From positions 28,998-92,997 of the forward strand of contig JANWJQ010000020.1 in NCBI GenBank assembly GCA_025451875.1: DNA of 64,000 nt, written 5' to 3'. The DNA is from Rhizomicrobium sp. GTDB taxonomy: Bacteria; Pseudomonadota; Alphaproteobacteria; Micropepsales; Micropepsaceae. Shown here one piece after another: positions 54,330 through 62,810 of this stretch (positions within the stretch are counted from its first letter, which is position 1; every line of letters starts with the position of its first letter). Below the pieces are notes generated by a model, which was given only the letters and a program-made list of their open reading frames with translations, ran no database searches and was not told the origin of the DNA. The translations under genes and the position numbers were made by a program.

Positions 54330-55112
54330 CTACGTCGGTGGCGGAGAATGCATGTAGGATTGCACCAGCGATCCGGCGATCAGCCGCCATCCGTCCACCA
54401 GCACGAAGAATATGAGCTTGAAGGGCAGGGAGATGATTGTCGGTGGCAGCATCATCATACCCATCGACATCAGGATCGAGGCAACCGCCATATCGATGAT
54501 GAGGAACGGTACGAAGATCAGAAATCCGATCTCGAAGGCACGTTTGAGCTCCGACAGCATGAAAGCGGGTGCCAGCGTGGTCACTTCCACCTGTAGCGGA
54601 TCCTTCGGCACCGTTTCCTTGCGCATGTCGAGGAAGAGCTTGAGATCGGCGTCACGCACATGGGCGAGCATGAATTTCTTCACCGGCACGATGGCTTTGT
54701 TCATCGCATCTTCGGTGGTCATGGTGCCAGCCATCATCGGCTGAACGCCGGCCTGATAAGCCTCGTGCAATGTTGGCCCCATCACGAACAAAGTCAGGAA
54801 CAGTGAAAGCGAAACGATCACCGCATTGGGTGGCGAGGTCTGCACGCCGATGGCGGTGCGCAGCAGCGACAGCACCACCACGATGCGCACAAAGCTCGTC
54901 ATCATGATGAGAATGGATGGCGCCAGGCTCAGAATGCTGATGAGCGCGATGATCTGGACCATGCGGTCCGTGAACATGCCGCCTGACATATCGATGGAGA
55001 GCGTGGACGAACCTGCGCCCGTGGCGGCCATGGCCGGTGCGGCGGCAAAGGCCACGCTCGGCACGAGCAGAAGCATCGCCGCGATCGCGAATCCGAGAAG
55101 GCGCTTGTTCAT
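54330..55112 (-). CDS. fliP: Flagellar export protein FliP
   Basis: 260 residues from the ATG at 55112. FliP is the core of the export gate. It has a signal-peptide-like start (LLGFAIAAMLLLVPSVAFAA), SFVRIVVVLSLLRTAIGVQTSPPNAVI, then FLIIDMAVASILMSMGMMMLPP and DGWRLIAGSLVQSY, the family motifs. Overlaps fliO by four bases. A longer frame upstream is antisense noise. Confidence 0.97.
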   Translation of the reverse strand: MNKRLLGFAIAAMLLLVPSVAFAAAPAMAATGAGSSTLSIDMSGGMFTDRMVQIIALISILSLAPSILIMMTSFVRIVVVLSLLRTAIGVQTSPPNAVIVSLSLFLTLFVMGPTLHEAYQAGVQPMMAGTMTTEDAMNKAIVPVKKFMLAHVRDADLKLFLDMRKETVPKDPLQVEVTTLAPAFMLSELKRAFEIGFLIFVPFLIIDMAVASILMSMGMMMLPPTIISLPFKLIFFVLVDGWRLIAGSLVQSYMHSPPPT

Positions 55113-55444
55113 ACGGCGCTCTCCGGTGACATCAAGGGCTGCGTCTGCAGCGACTGTGTGTGTTCTTGCAGAAGTGCTGCGGGAATTCCGTTCTCGACGA
55201 CATCGGCGCCTTGCGGCCCCACAAGAAGAAGATGTTCGACGCCATCGCGGCGCAGAAGAAAGAGTTTGTGGCGTGGACCGATCATCAGGGTCTCCACGAC
55301 GCTCAATCTTTTCTGCGAACCGCCGCCCATAACGCCGGGCACACCGAAGCGCCGCGCCGCAAGCCATGCACCGCCGAGAAGCCCGCCGACGAGAAGCAGG
55401 GAAGCGAAATATCGTCCGAGATCGAGAACATCCATGGACCGCAT
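55109..55444 (-). CDS. fliO: Flagellar biosynthesis protein FliO
   Basis: 111 residues (ATG at 55444; a second ATG at 55435 is possible, neither having a clear ribosome site). One N-terminal span (about residues 11-28, YFASLLLVGGLLGGAWLA) followed by a beta-rich cytoplasmic part with RLSVVETLMIGPRHKLFLLRRDGVEHLLLVG, the FliO signature. FliO helps assemble FliP. It is the first gene of fliO-fliP and has a CtrA box at 55461-55475 just upstream. Confidence 0.9.
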   Translation of the reverse strand: MRSMDVLDLGRYFASLLLVGGLLGGAWLAARRFGVPGVMGGGSQKRLSVVETLMIGPRHKLFLLRRDGVEHLLLVGPQGADVVENGIPAALLQEHTQSLQTQPLMSPESAV

Positions 55445-55460
55445 TCAAGACGCGGTAACC

Positions 55461-55475
55461 TTAAGCGGCGGTTAA
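55461..55475 (-). promoter_or_regulatory. CtrA box upstream of fliO-fliP
   Basis: Exact TTAA-N7-TTAA (TTAAGCGGCGGTTAA). It lies 17 bases upstream of the fliO start, so it may overlap the -10/-35 region. CtrA activates class II flagellar genes in Caulobacter from this sequence. Confidence 0.7.
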
Positions 55476-55513
55476 AGGCGGGAAGAAATTGCCGGGCAGA
55501 AACATCCACGTCG

Positions 55514-55528
55514 TTAAGCGGCGCTTAA
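55514..55528 (+). promoter_or_regulatory. CtrA box upstream of flgB operon
   Basis: Exact TTAA-N7-TTAA (TTAAGCGGCGCTTAA), 57 bases upstream of the flgB start. Its core (GCGGCGC) is nearly identical to that of the divergent site (GCGGCGG). Confidence 0.75.
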
Positions 55529-55585
55529 TCGTTCGGGCGCAATCTGGTGATCCTTAAGGCTAACACTTCGTAAAGAGAGGGGCTC

Positions 55586-55996
55586 ATGCAGATTGCCGAT
55601 ATCCCGCTTCTGGGAATGTTGCGCGAGCGCATGTCATGGCTCAACGCCCGTCAGGACACGCTTGCGCAGAACGTCGCGAACGCGGATTCGCCGGGCTATC
55701 TCGCACGCGATCTGAAGCCGATGAGCTTCGATGACATGATGAAGCGCGTGAACGGGGGCGATCGATCTTCGGGTCTGCTCACCACCGATCCACGCCACAT
55801 CAACATCACAGGATCGCAATCTGACAGCTTCGACGGACAGGACGCGCCCGACACCGAGGCCAGCGTCACGGGAAATACCGTCTCGCTCGAAGCCGAAATG
55901 ATGAAGGTCTCCGACACGCAGGCGCAATTCCAGGCGGCGACCAATCTTTATTCCAAAGCGCTCTCGATGATGCGCACCGCCATCGGCAACGGCTGA
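55586..55996 (+). CDS. flgB: Flagellar rod protein FlgB
   Basis: 136 residues, the proximal-rod subunit. LSWLNARQDTLAQNVANADSPGYLARDLKP is the family N-terminal helix (about residues 14-43) and the C-terminal helix ends in NLYSKALSMMRTAIGNG. Preceded by AGAGAGGGG ribosome site. First gene of flgB-flgC-fliE-fliQ-fliR-flhB-cckA. Confidence 0.96.
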   Translation: MQIADIPLLGMLRERMSWLNARQDTLAQNVANADSPGYLARDLKPMSFDDMMKRVNGGDRSSGLLTTDPRHINITGSQSDSFDGQDAPDTEASVTGNTVSLEAEMMKVSDTQAQFQAATNLYSKALSMMRTAIGNG

Positions 55997-56012
55997 AGAA
56001 AGGTGAAATGAT

Positions 56013-56423
56013 ATGGATCTGAATGCTTCTCTCCAGATTGCGGCCTCCGGTATGCGGGCCCAGTCCAACCGGATGCGCATCATCGCGGAGAATATCGCCA
56101 ACGCGAATTCGACGGCGCAGACACCGGGTGCCGATCCCTATCGCCGCAAGGTGGCGACGGTCACGTCGAATTTCGACCGCGATCTCGGCGCTACGCTGGT
56201 AGAGGCGGGAAAGCCGATACAGGATTCAAGCCCATTCCGCTCGCAATACGATCCGGGCAACCCCGCCGCCGACAAGCAGGGCTATGTGAAGCTGCCAAAT
56301 GTCAATCAGCTCGTCGAAGTGATGGACATGCGCGAAGCGCAGAACTCCTACGAAGCCGACCTCAATGTGATGCAGACGACGAAGTCCATGTTGTCGGGCG
56401 TCATCAATCTTCTCAAACGCTAG
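56013..56423 (+). CDS. flgC: Flagellar rod protein FlgC
   Basis: 136 residues. LQIAASGMRAQSNRMRIIAENIANANSTAQTPGADPYRRK is the FlgC N-terminal helix with the family block, and the C-terminal helix contains VEVMDMREAQNSYEADLNVMQTTKSM. Rod subunit above FlgB. Sixteen bases after flgB. Confidence 0.97.
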   Translation: MDLNASLQIAASGMRAQSNRMRIIAENIANANSTAQTPGADPYRRKVATVTSNFDRDLGATLVEAGKPIQDSSPFRSQYDPGNPAADKQGYVKLPNVNQLVEVMDMREAQNSYEADLNVMQTTKSMLSGVINLLKR

Positions 56424-56434
56424 GAGACTAAGCG

Positions 56435-56740
56435 ATGGCCATAGCAGCAGTCGCATCCGCCGCTTATCAGGCCGCCGCGAAAATGGGCGGCGGCGCGGCA
56501 TCATCCGCCGCCTCGCCCACAGGCGCAGGCTTCGGCGACTTTCTCACCAGCGCCATGAAAGACGCCATCGGCACCATGAAAAGCGGCGAACAGGCTGCGG
56601 CCCAACAGGTTGCGGGCAAGGGCGACATGGTCAGTGTCGTCAATGCCGTCAATCAAGCCGAGTTGACGTTGGATACCGTCGTCGCTGTCCGCGACAAGGT
56701 GATCACGGCCTATCAGTCCATCATGCAGATGCCGATCTAA
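56435..56740 (+). CDS. fliE: Flagellar hook-basal body adaptor FliE
   Basis: 101 residues. FliE links the MS ring to the rod. The C-terminal half has AAAQQVAGKGDMVSVVNAVNQAELTLDTVVAVRDKVITAYQSIMQMPI, the family pattern. Twelve bases after flgC. Confidence 0.95.
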   Translation: MAIAAVASAAYQAAAKMGGGAASSAASPTGAGFGDFLTSAMKDAIGTMKSGEQAAAQQVAGKGDMVSVVNAVNQAELTLDTVVAVRDKVITAYQSIMQMPI

Positions 56741-56753
56741 CGAAAGCGCCATC

Positions 56754-57017
56754 ATGACATCCGCCGATTCCATCGACTTCGCGCGCCAGAGCATTTGGGT
56801 TCTTCTGGAGGTCGCTGCCCCCGCAATGTTGGCCGCGCTCGTCGTCGGCCTTGCCGTCGGCCTGTTGCAGGCGCTGACGCAGATCCAGGAACAGACGCTG
56901 GTCTTCGTGCCGAAGATCATCGCGATCTTCCTTGTGCTTCTGATCTCGCTGCCTTTCGCGGGTTCGGCGATGAATTCCTTGATGACCGATGTCGCCACGC
57001 GTATCGCAGCCTATTAG
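56754..57017 (+). CDS. fliQ: Flagellar export protein FliQ
   Basis: 87 residues with two membrane hairpins (LEVAAPAMLAALVVGLAVGLLQALTQIQEQTL and VPKIIAIFLVLLISLPF). Export gate component. Thirteen bases after fliE. Confidence 0.96.
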   Translation: MTSADSIDFARQSIWVLLEVAAPAMLAALVVGLAVGLLQALTQIQEQTLVFVPKIIAIFLVLLISLPFAGSAMNSLMTDVATRIAAY

Positions 57018-57026
57018 CGGGCGCCC

Positions 57027-57794
57027 GTGACCGTCCATCTCAACGACCTCTCTGGTCAGGTTCTTCTCTACTTCCTCGTCTTCGCGCGGGTGGGCAGCAT
57101 GGTCATGTTGCTGCCGGCGATCGGCGATGCGGGCGTGCCGCCGCGCGTGCGCCTTGCGCTGGCGCTGGCAATTTCTTTCGCGATGGCGCCCGCGCTTGTC
57201 GGCACCTACCCCCATGTTACAAACAATTCGCCTCTCGCGCTCGGCGTGCTGCTGATGCAGGAAGTCGTCGCCGGCCTTCTCGTCGGCGGCATGGCGCGCA
57301 TCATCATGGCGGGGCTGTCCGTCGCCGGTCAGTTGATCGCCACGCAGACCGGCCTTGCCTACACGCAGACCATCGACCCCACCTTCGGTGAACAAGGGGC
57401 TATTGTCGGCACCTTCTTCAGCATGCTGGGCGTGGTTCTGATTTTCGCAACCAATCTGCATCACCTTGCCATCGGCGCGATCCATGGCAGCTATGTGATG
57501 ATCCCGCCCGGCGCGCCGCTTCCCTATGGCGACATGGCGCAGGAAGCGATCAATCTGGTCAGCGGCACGTTCGCGCTGGGGCTTGAACTGGCCGCGCCGT
57601 TTCTGGTGTTCGGCGCCGCCGTGAACGCCGCCATCGGTTTGCTGGCGCGTCTTGTGCCGCAGATCCAGGTCTTCTTCATCGCGCAACCGGTCAACATTCT
57701 CTCGGGCTTCTTCCTGATGATGTTGCTGATGGGCTCGCTGATGACGCTGTTCCTCAATTATTACGCCACCGAGATGGGACGCTTCCTGAGCTGA
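57027..57794 (+). CDS. fliR: Flagellar export protein FliR
   Basis: 255 residues from a GTG. About six spans; GLAYTQTIDP and FLLARL-like LARLVPQIQVFFIAQPVNILSGFFLMM are the gate motifs. It completes the FliPQR gate. Nine bases after fliQ. Confidence 0.96.
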   Translation: MTVHLNDLSGQVLLYFLVFARVGSMVMLLPAIGDAGVPPRVRLALALAISFAMAPALVGTYPHVTNNSPLALGVLLMQEVVAGLLVGGMARIIMAGLSVAGQLIATQTGLAYTQTIDPTFGEQGAIVGTFFSMLGVVLIFATNLHHLAIGAIHGSYVMIPPGAPLPYGDMAQEAINLVSGTFALGLELAAPFLVFGAAVNAAIGLLARLVPQIQVFFIAQPVNILSGFFLMMLLMGSLMTLFLNYYATEMGRFLS

Positions 57795-57798
57795 TCCC

Positions 57799-58875
57799 AT
57801 GGCAGACAACGAAGACAAATCCTCACAAACAGAAGAACCTACCCAACGAAGGCTAGACGACGCCGAAAAACACGGTGACATCGTCAAATCCACCGAGGTT
57901 ACGACCTTTGTGGTGCTTCTGGGCGGCACGCTCTCCATCGCGATCTTCGGCCATTCCACGGCGCAAACCTTCACCCGCACCTTCCAGATGTTTCTGGAAC
58001 AGCCCGATCAGATCACCGTCGATTCCGCCAGCGCGCTCGCGCTCTTTCGGCACATCGTCCTGGCAGTTGCCGCGATGCTCGGACCTGTCTTCGCCGTGCT
58101 GGCGGGGATGGGGCTGGCCAGCCATGTGTTGCAGCATCGGCCGTCGATTTCGCTGGAGCGCATCGCACCGAACTTTGCAAAGCTCTCGCCACTGTCCGGT
58201 CTCAAGAAGATGTTCGGGATGGATGGCGTCATCAATCTGGGCAAGGGCGTCATCAAGATCGCCATCATCGGCACGGTCTTGTGGACGGTGCTGTGGCCGG
58301 AGCGCGGCAATCTCGAAGCGCTGTTGACACACGGACCCGAACAGATTGCGAGCGACATGATCTATCTGATCATGAAGCTTCTGATCGCGACGCTCAGTAT
58401 CCTCGCCGTCATTGCCGTGCTGGACTATGCACTGCAACGCTTCCGCTTCCTGCAGCGCAATCGCATGAGCAAGCAGGAGATCAAGGAAGAATACCGCCAG
58501 ACCGAAGGCGATCCGGCGGTCAAGGCGAAGGTGAAGCAGATCCGCACCGAGCGTTCGCGCCGCCGCATGATGGCCGCGGTGCCCGAAGCCACGGTCGTGA
58601 TCATGAACCCGACCCACTATGCCGTGGCGCTCAAATACGAGTCCGGCAAGATGGCCGCGCCGATCTGCGTGGCCAAGGGCGTGGATGCGCTCGCGCTCAA
58701 GATCCGCGCGGTTGCGGAGGAACACGATGTCCCCGTGGTCGAGAATCCGCCATTGGCCCGCGCGCTCTACGCCACCGTCGAACTCGACGAGCCGGTTCCG
58801 GCCGAGCAGTACAAGGCGGTGGCCCAGGTCATCGGTTACGTCATGAAGCTGACCGGCAAGATGCGGGCGAACTAG
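57799..58875 (+). CDS. flhB: Flagellar export switch protein FlhB
   Basis: 358 residues. Four spans, then a cytoplasmic domain with the self-cleavage motif NPTH (Asn270), the catalytic asparagine being intact. The N-terminal DNEDKSSQTEEPTQRRLDDA tail is typical. It switches export from rod/hook to filament. Four bases after fliR. Confidence 0.98.
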   Translation: MADNEDKSSQTEEPTQRRLDDAEKHGDIVKSTEVTTFVVLLGGTLSIAIFGHSTAQTFTRTFQMFLEQPDQITVDSASALALFRHIVLAVAAMLGPVFAVLAGMGLASHVLQHRPSISLERIAPNFAKLSPLSGLKKMFGMDGVINLGKGVIKIAIIGTVLWTVLWPERGNLEALLTHGPEQIASDMIYLIMKLLIATLSILAVIAVLDYALQRFRFLQRNRMSKQEIKEEYRQTEGDPAVKAKVKQIRTERSRRRMMAAVPEATVVIMNPTHYAVALKYESGKMAAPICVAKGVDALALKIRAVAEEHDVPVVENPPLARALYATVELDEPVPAEQYKAVAQVIGYVMKLTGKMRAN

Positions 58876-58886
58876 CTGCCCCAAAA

Positions 58887-58903
58887 CGGGGCGAAAAGCC
58901 CCG
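58887..58903 (+). terminator. Hairpin between flhB and cckA
   Basis: CGGGGC-GAAAA-GCCCCG, a 6-bp stem just after the flhB stop. It has no T-run on the plus strand. It may attenuate the read from flhB into cckA rather than end it. Confidence 0.3.
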
Positions 58904-58925
58904 CGCTTTCGCGTAATATCGATTC

Positions 58926-61004
58926 GTGACGGTCCGCGCGCTTACCCTTGGAAATTACGGCCTTCCCGCCGGCGCCTGGCGCTGGGCGGCGCTGGGCTTT
59001 GTCCTTCTTGCGCTAGCCGCAGCCGGTCTTGCGGTCGGTGCGCCGGATGCCGCGCGCTGGGCGGGCGTTGCGCTGCTGGCCGGTATCGGCGCCGTCGCCT
59101 CCATCTTTTTATATGCAATCTGGCCCCGCGAAACGGTGAGCGCCGACGAAGCGCGCCTCATCGCGGAAGCAGCTGCGCGCGCCAATGTCGCCTGGGCGGT
59201 GACGGGCGCAGATGGCGCGGTCATCGATTGCAACGACATCTATCGCGGGATGTCCGGCACACCGAAGGGCGAAGCGCCGCCGCCGCCGGAACTGGCGCTC
59301 GGCAATGAAACCAGCGCCGCTACGCTTTATCGTCTGACCAAAAGCGCCGCCGATCGCGAACAGCGCGAAGAGGTCTTCTCCATTGGCGGCGGAATCGAAA
59401 TTACCGCCGCGGTGCGTCCGCTAGCGAACGGCACCTCGGCCTGGTGGTTCGCACCGCGCCTCGTCATGCACGATGCCGCGCCGCGCGCACCCATCGCCCC
59501 GACCGTTTCTTCGCAGCTTGCCACCGCCGTATTCCGCGATGCGCCGGTCGGTGTCGCCATCGCCGACGCCGATGGCCGCATCGTCGAAGCCAACAATGCT
59601 TTTGTCGAATTTTTGAACGCAGGTGCGGGCCGCAATATCGGCGATCTCGTCGAGCCCGCCGACAAGGCGACGGTGCTGGATCTGCTGCTGAAGGCGAAAG
59701 ACACGGCGCATGGCAACGCCGCGGAGCTTCGTCCCGTCGGCCAGCCGGAGCGCATGGCCGAACTTTATGCCGCGCCCACCAATGGTGGCTCGGGTCGCGT
59801 TATTCTTTATCTCGTCGATGTGTCCGACCAGAAGGCGCTGGAGACGAAATTCGCGCAGTCGCAGAAGATGCAGGCGGTCGGCAAGCTTGCGGGCGGCGTG
59901 GCGCATGACTTCAACAACATCCTCACCGTCATCATCGGCAATTCTGAATTCCTGCTGATGCGCCACACCGCGGGCGATCCGTCATTCAACGAGATCAACC
60001 TCATCCATCAGGATGCATTGCGGGCCGCCAATCTGGTCAAGCAGCTTCTCGCCTTCAGCCGCGAACAGACGATGCAGCCCAAGGTGCTGGCGCTGAACGG
60101 CGCCATCGCCGAGATGCATCAACTGCTCAGCCGTCTCGTCGGCGAAGGCATCGAGATCAAGCTGGAGAACGCGCCGGATCTGTGGCCGATCAACGCCGAT
60201 GAATCGCAGCTCACCAATGCGATCATGAATCTTGTCGTGAATGCGCGCGACGCCATGCCCAAGGGCGGCGCGATCACCATCCGCACCGCGAACCAGGTCG
60301 TCCCGCAGGCAATGGCACTAGGGGCTGCGATCATGCCCGCGGACGACTACGTGCGCATCGATGTTTCCGATCAGGGCACGGGCATCGCCAAAGAGCATAT
60401 CGGGAAAATCTTCGATCCGTTCTTCACGACGAAACCCGTCGGCTCCGGCACGGGCCTTGGCCTTGCGACGGTGTATGGCATCGTCAAGCAGACCGGCGGC
60501 TACATCACCGTCGACAGCGAACTCAACAAAGGCACGACGTTCTCCATCTTCCTGCCGCGCTTCAAAGGCGAGATGCCGGTGGCGCAGGTGGAATCGGCGC
60601 CCGCGCGCGACATCACCGGACAGGACACCGTGCTGCTGGTGGAAGACGAAGAAGCCGTGCGCAGCTTCGCGGCGCGCGCCTTGCGCGTGCGTGGTTACAA
60701 GGTTCTGGAAGCGCCTGGCGGCGAGGAAGCGCTGGAGCTGGTGCGCAACCACCCCGCGCCGATCCATCTGCTCATCACCGACGTGGTGATGCCCAATATG
60801 GATGGTCCGACATTGGTGCGGAATCTGAAGCGCATCCGTCCGGAGATTTCGGTAATCTTCATGTCCGGCTATGCGGAGGAAGCCTTCCGCCGCAACGATC
60901 AGAACACCGCCGACATGCACTTCCTGCCCAAGCCTTTCGGCCTCAAGCAACTTGCCGCCAAGGTGAAGGATGTTCTGTCCGCCGCACCGGCGGCGAAGCC
61001 GTAA
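58926..61004 (+). CDS. cckA: Hybrid sensor histidine kinase CckA
   Basis: 692 residues from a GTG. Two N-terminal spans (WAALGFVLLALAAAGLAV, WAGVALLAGIGAVASIFLYA), two PAS-like regions (about 80-290; the second starts near VFRDAPVGVAIADADGRIVE), a HisKA domain with the phospho-His327 in GGVAHDFNNIL, an HATPase (VVNARDAMPKGG, VSDQGTGI, GSGTGLGLATV) and a receiver with Asp619 (LLITDVVMPNMDG). The CckA-type DFNN box and the receiver are standard. Kinase or phosphatase for the CtrA phosphorelay through ChpT. Immediately follows flhB. Confidence 0.9.
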   Translation: MTVRALTLGNYGLPAGAWRWAALGFVLLALAAAGLAVGAPDAARWAGVALLAGIGAVASIFLYAIWPRETVSADEARLIAEAAARANVAWAVTGADGAVIDCNDIYRGMSGTPKGEAPPPPELALGNETSAATLYRLTKSAADREQREEVFSIGGGIEITAAVRPLANGTSAWWFAPRLVMHDAAPRAPIAPTVSSQLATAVFRDAPVGVAIADADGRIVEANNAFVEFLNAGAGRNIGDLVEPADKATVLDLLLKAKDTAHGNAAELRPVGQPERMAELYAAPTNGGSGRVILYLVDVSDQKALETKFAQSQKMQAVGKLAGGVAHDFNNILTVIIGNSEFLLMRHTAGDPSFNEINLIHQDALRAANLVKQLLAFSREQTMQPKVLALNGAIAEMHQLLSRLVGEGIEIKLENAPDLWPINADESQLTNAIMNLVVNARDAMPKGGAITIRTANQVVPQAMALGAAIMPADDYVRIDVSDQGTGIAKEHIGKIFDPFFTTKPVGSGTGLGLATVYGIVKQTGGYITVDSELNKGTTFSIFLPRFKGEMPVAQVESAPARDITGQDTVLLVEDEEAVRSFAARALRVRGYKVLEAPGGEEALELVRNHPAPIHLLITDVVMPNMDGPTLVRNLKRIRPEISVIFMSGYAEEAFRRNDQNTADMHFLPKPFGLKQLAAKVKDVLSAAPAAKP

Positions 61005-61088
61005 TTTTGCGCTGCACCTAACGCGAATGTGTGCGCGCCTCCTGGCGATGCGCCGCTAGAGTGCGCGCGTCTTCGGGAGAACCATTCC

Positions 61089-61817
61089 ATGAAAAAGACT
61101 TTGATCGGCGCGGCGCTGTTTGCGCTCACACTGACGGGCGCGGCTTTCGCGGCAGCGATACCGGATTATGTTTCAAAAGCGGTGTCGGACACGGCACGCC
61201 CCGCCGGCGATAGCAGCCGCGATGCGGTCCGCATGCCAGGCGAGACCATTGCCTTCGCCGGTGTAAAGCCCGGCATGACGGTTGCCGAGCTGGCGCCCGG
61301 CGGCGGTTATTTCACGCGCATGCTGAGCGATGTGGTGGGACCGACAGGCCATGTTTATGGCCTCGAAAACATCAAGTGGGATGACGGCTCCGACGCCAAG
61401 GTTGCGGCTGCCCACAAGAACGTCACCATGGCGGACGGCCAGTTCGGCGCTGTGAAGCTGCCGGAAAAGGTCGACCTTTTCTGGATCACGCAGAACTATC
61501 ACGATCTTCACATCGCAAAATACAATCCCGTCGCCATCCCCGCGTTCAACAAAAGCGTCTTCGATGCGCTCAAGCCCGGCGGCACATATTTCATCGTCGA
61601 TCATCAGGCCAATGATGGCACGACGGAAGCAGACATCGAAAAGCTGCATCGCATCCCGAAGGCACAGGTCATCAAGGAAGCTGAAGCCGCCGGTTTCAAG
61701 CTGGTTGCGGAAGGCGACGCACTGCATCACCCGGCGGACGACCACACCAAGACGATCTTCGATCCGGCCATCAAAGGCCACACCGACCAGTACATGCTTA
61801 AATTCGTAAGGCCTTGA
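61089..61817 (+). CDS. Class I SAM methyltransferase-like protein, secreted
   Basis: 242 residues from the ATG at 61089. Signal peptide (TLIGAALFALTLTGAAFA). A Rossmann-like methyltransferase fold follows (MTVAELAPGGGYFTRMLSDVV as motif I, VYGLENIKW as motif II and KPGGTYFIVDHQA). Secreted methyltransferases are odd because SAM is cytosolic, so the real role may be non-enzymatic or the signal may be an anchor. Related to a family of exported methyltransferase-like proteins in alphaproteobacteria. Confidence 0.8.
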   Translation: MKKTLIGAALFALTLTGAAFAAAIPDYVSKAVSDTARPAGDSSRDAVRMPGETIAFAGVKPGMTVAELAPGGGYFTRMLSDVVGPTGHVYGLENIKWDDGSDAKVAAAHKNVTMADGQFGAVKLPEKVDLFWITQNYHDLHIAKYNPVAIPAFNKSVFDALKPGGTYFIVDHQANDGTTEADIEKLHRIPKAQVIKEAEAAGFKLVAEGDALHHPADDHTKTIFDPAIKGHTDQYMLKFVRP

Positions 61818-61902
61818 TCATGGTGGGTTCGTTTAAGCGTGGCGGGATGGTGCTGTCTCTCCGGAAGGCGTAATCTGTGCCTCTTTGCCGGGGAGCACTT
61901 CC

Positions 61903-62106
61903 ATGAGGAACGCTGTTTCTGTCACCTGCATAGGAATCATATTCACAGCTGCCATTTCAACAGCAGCGCTTGGTCAGACGGCCAGTGGTTCGACCGTAAC
62001 GGGATGTCAGCCGGGAGAAGGTTGCTGGCACAATCCGCCGCCGCCACCACCAAAGCCACCTGTCTGTCACATCGAACAGGGCATCAAGATTTGCGATCCC
62101 GGCTAA
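61903..62106 (+). CDS. Small secreted Cys/Pro-rich protein
   Basis: 67 residues from the ATG at 61903, with GGGGAG eight bases upstream. Signal peptide (VTCIGIIFTAAISTAALG). The mature part has four cysteines (GCQPGEGCW, VCHIEQGIKICDPG) around a six-proline run. No family recognised. The cysteine pairs may bind metal or form disulphides. The next gene overlaps its end. Confidence 0.65.
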   Translation: MRNAVSVTCIGIIFTAAISTAALGQTASGSTVTGCQPGEGCWHNPPPPPPKPPVCHIEQGIKICDPG

Positions 62107-62486
62107 CGATCGCGATTTTCGTTGCGCTTTTCGCTTTACCGCCTGCTGCGCCGGCGGTGGCGTCCTGCCCGTCGCATGGCTCCGAAATGGCGCGCACCGA
62201 ATTGCTGTTCGGCGCGGGGCAGGTCGGCATGGCGCGATGGAAGACGTTCCTCTCGCACGAAGTGACGCCCCGCTTTCCGGACGGGCTGACGGTCCTCGAT
62301 GGCTACGGCCAATGGAAAGCGCCGAACGGAAAAATCTCGGCCGAGCGTTCGCGCGTTCTTCTTCTGTGGCATGCGCCGGGTGCGGATGCGGACGCCAGGA
62401 TCGATGTCATCCGCGACGCCTATAAAAAGCAATTTCACCAGCTCTCCGTGATGCGGGTGGACAGCGTGGATTGCGTCTCCTTCTGA
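62091..62486 (+). CDS. DUF3574 protein, secreted
   Basis: 131 residues from a TTG at 62091 (AGGG nine bases upstream). Signal peptide (LTIAIFVALFALPPAAPAVA). Mature part matches DUF3574 (RTELLFGAGQ, WKTFLSHEVTPRFPDGLTVLDGYGQW, SRVLLLWHAPGADADARIDVIRDAYKKQF). The function is unknown. It overlaps the upstream small gene by 16 bases in another frame. Confidence 0.75.
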   Translation: MRSRLTIAIFVALFALPPAAPAVASCPSHGSEMARTELLFGAGQVGMARWKTFLSHEVTPRFPDGLTVLDGYGQWKAPNGKISAERSRVLLLWHAPGADADARIDVIRDAYKKQFHQLSVMRVDSVDCVSF

Positions 62487-62489
62487 CAC

Positions 62490-62810
62490 GATCATCCGCT
62501 CGATGTGCCGCCGACCAGCGTCGGCTTCTGGACGCAATATGAATTCCAGGAGGGCGCGCTGAAGGGCGTCGGCATCGGCGGCGGTGTCTATCGCTATTCT
62601 TCACAAGAAGGCGATCTGCCCAACACCTTCAAGCTGCCGAGCGTCACGCTGGTCAACGGTCTGTTGAGTTACGATTTCGGCCCGGCGGAACTGCAGCTCA
62701 ATGTGAAGAACATCTTCAATGAGCGTTACTTCCTGGGCTCTTACGACATCGCCTATATCCAGCCCGGCCTGCCGCGCAATTACGTGCTCACGCTGCGCTG
62801 GAAGATGTGA
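62490..62810 (+). pseudogene. TonB-dependent receptor, C-terminal fragment only
   Basis: About 106 codons without a start, encoding the last strands of a TonB-dependent siderophore-type receptor (VGFWTQYEFQEGALKGVGIG, LPSVTLVNGLLSYDFGPAELQLNVKNIFNERYF, and a final YVLTLRWKM with the aromatic barrel end). The plug domain and most of the barrel are missing. It lies directly after DUF3574, so a deletion probably removed the rest. No function is expected. Confidence 0.85.
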
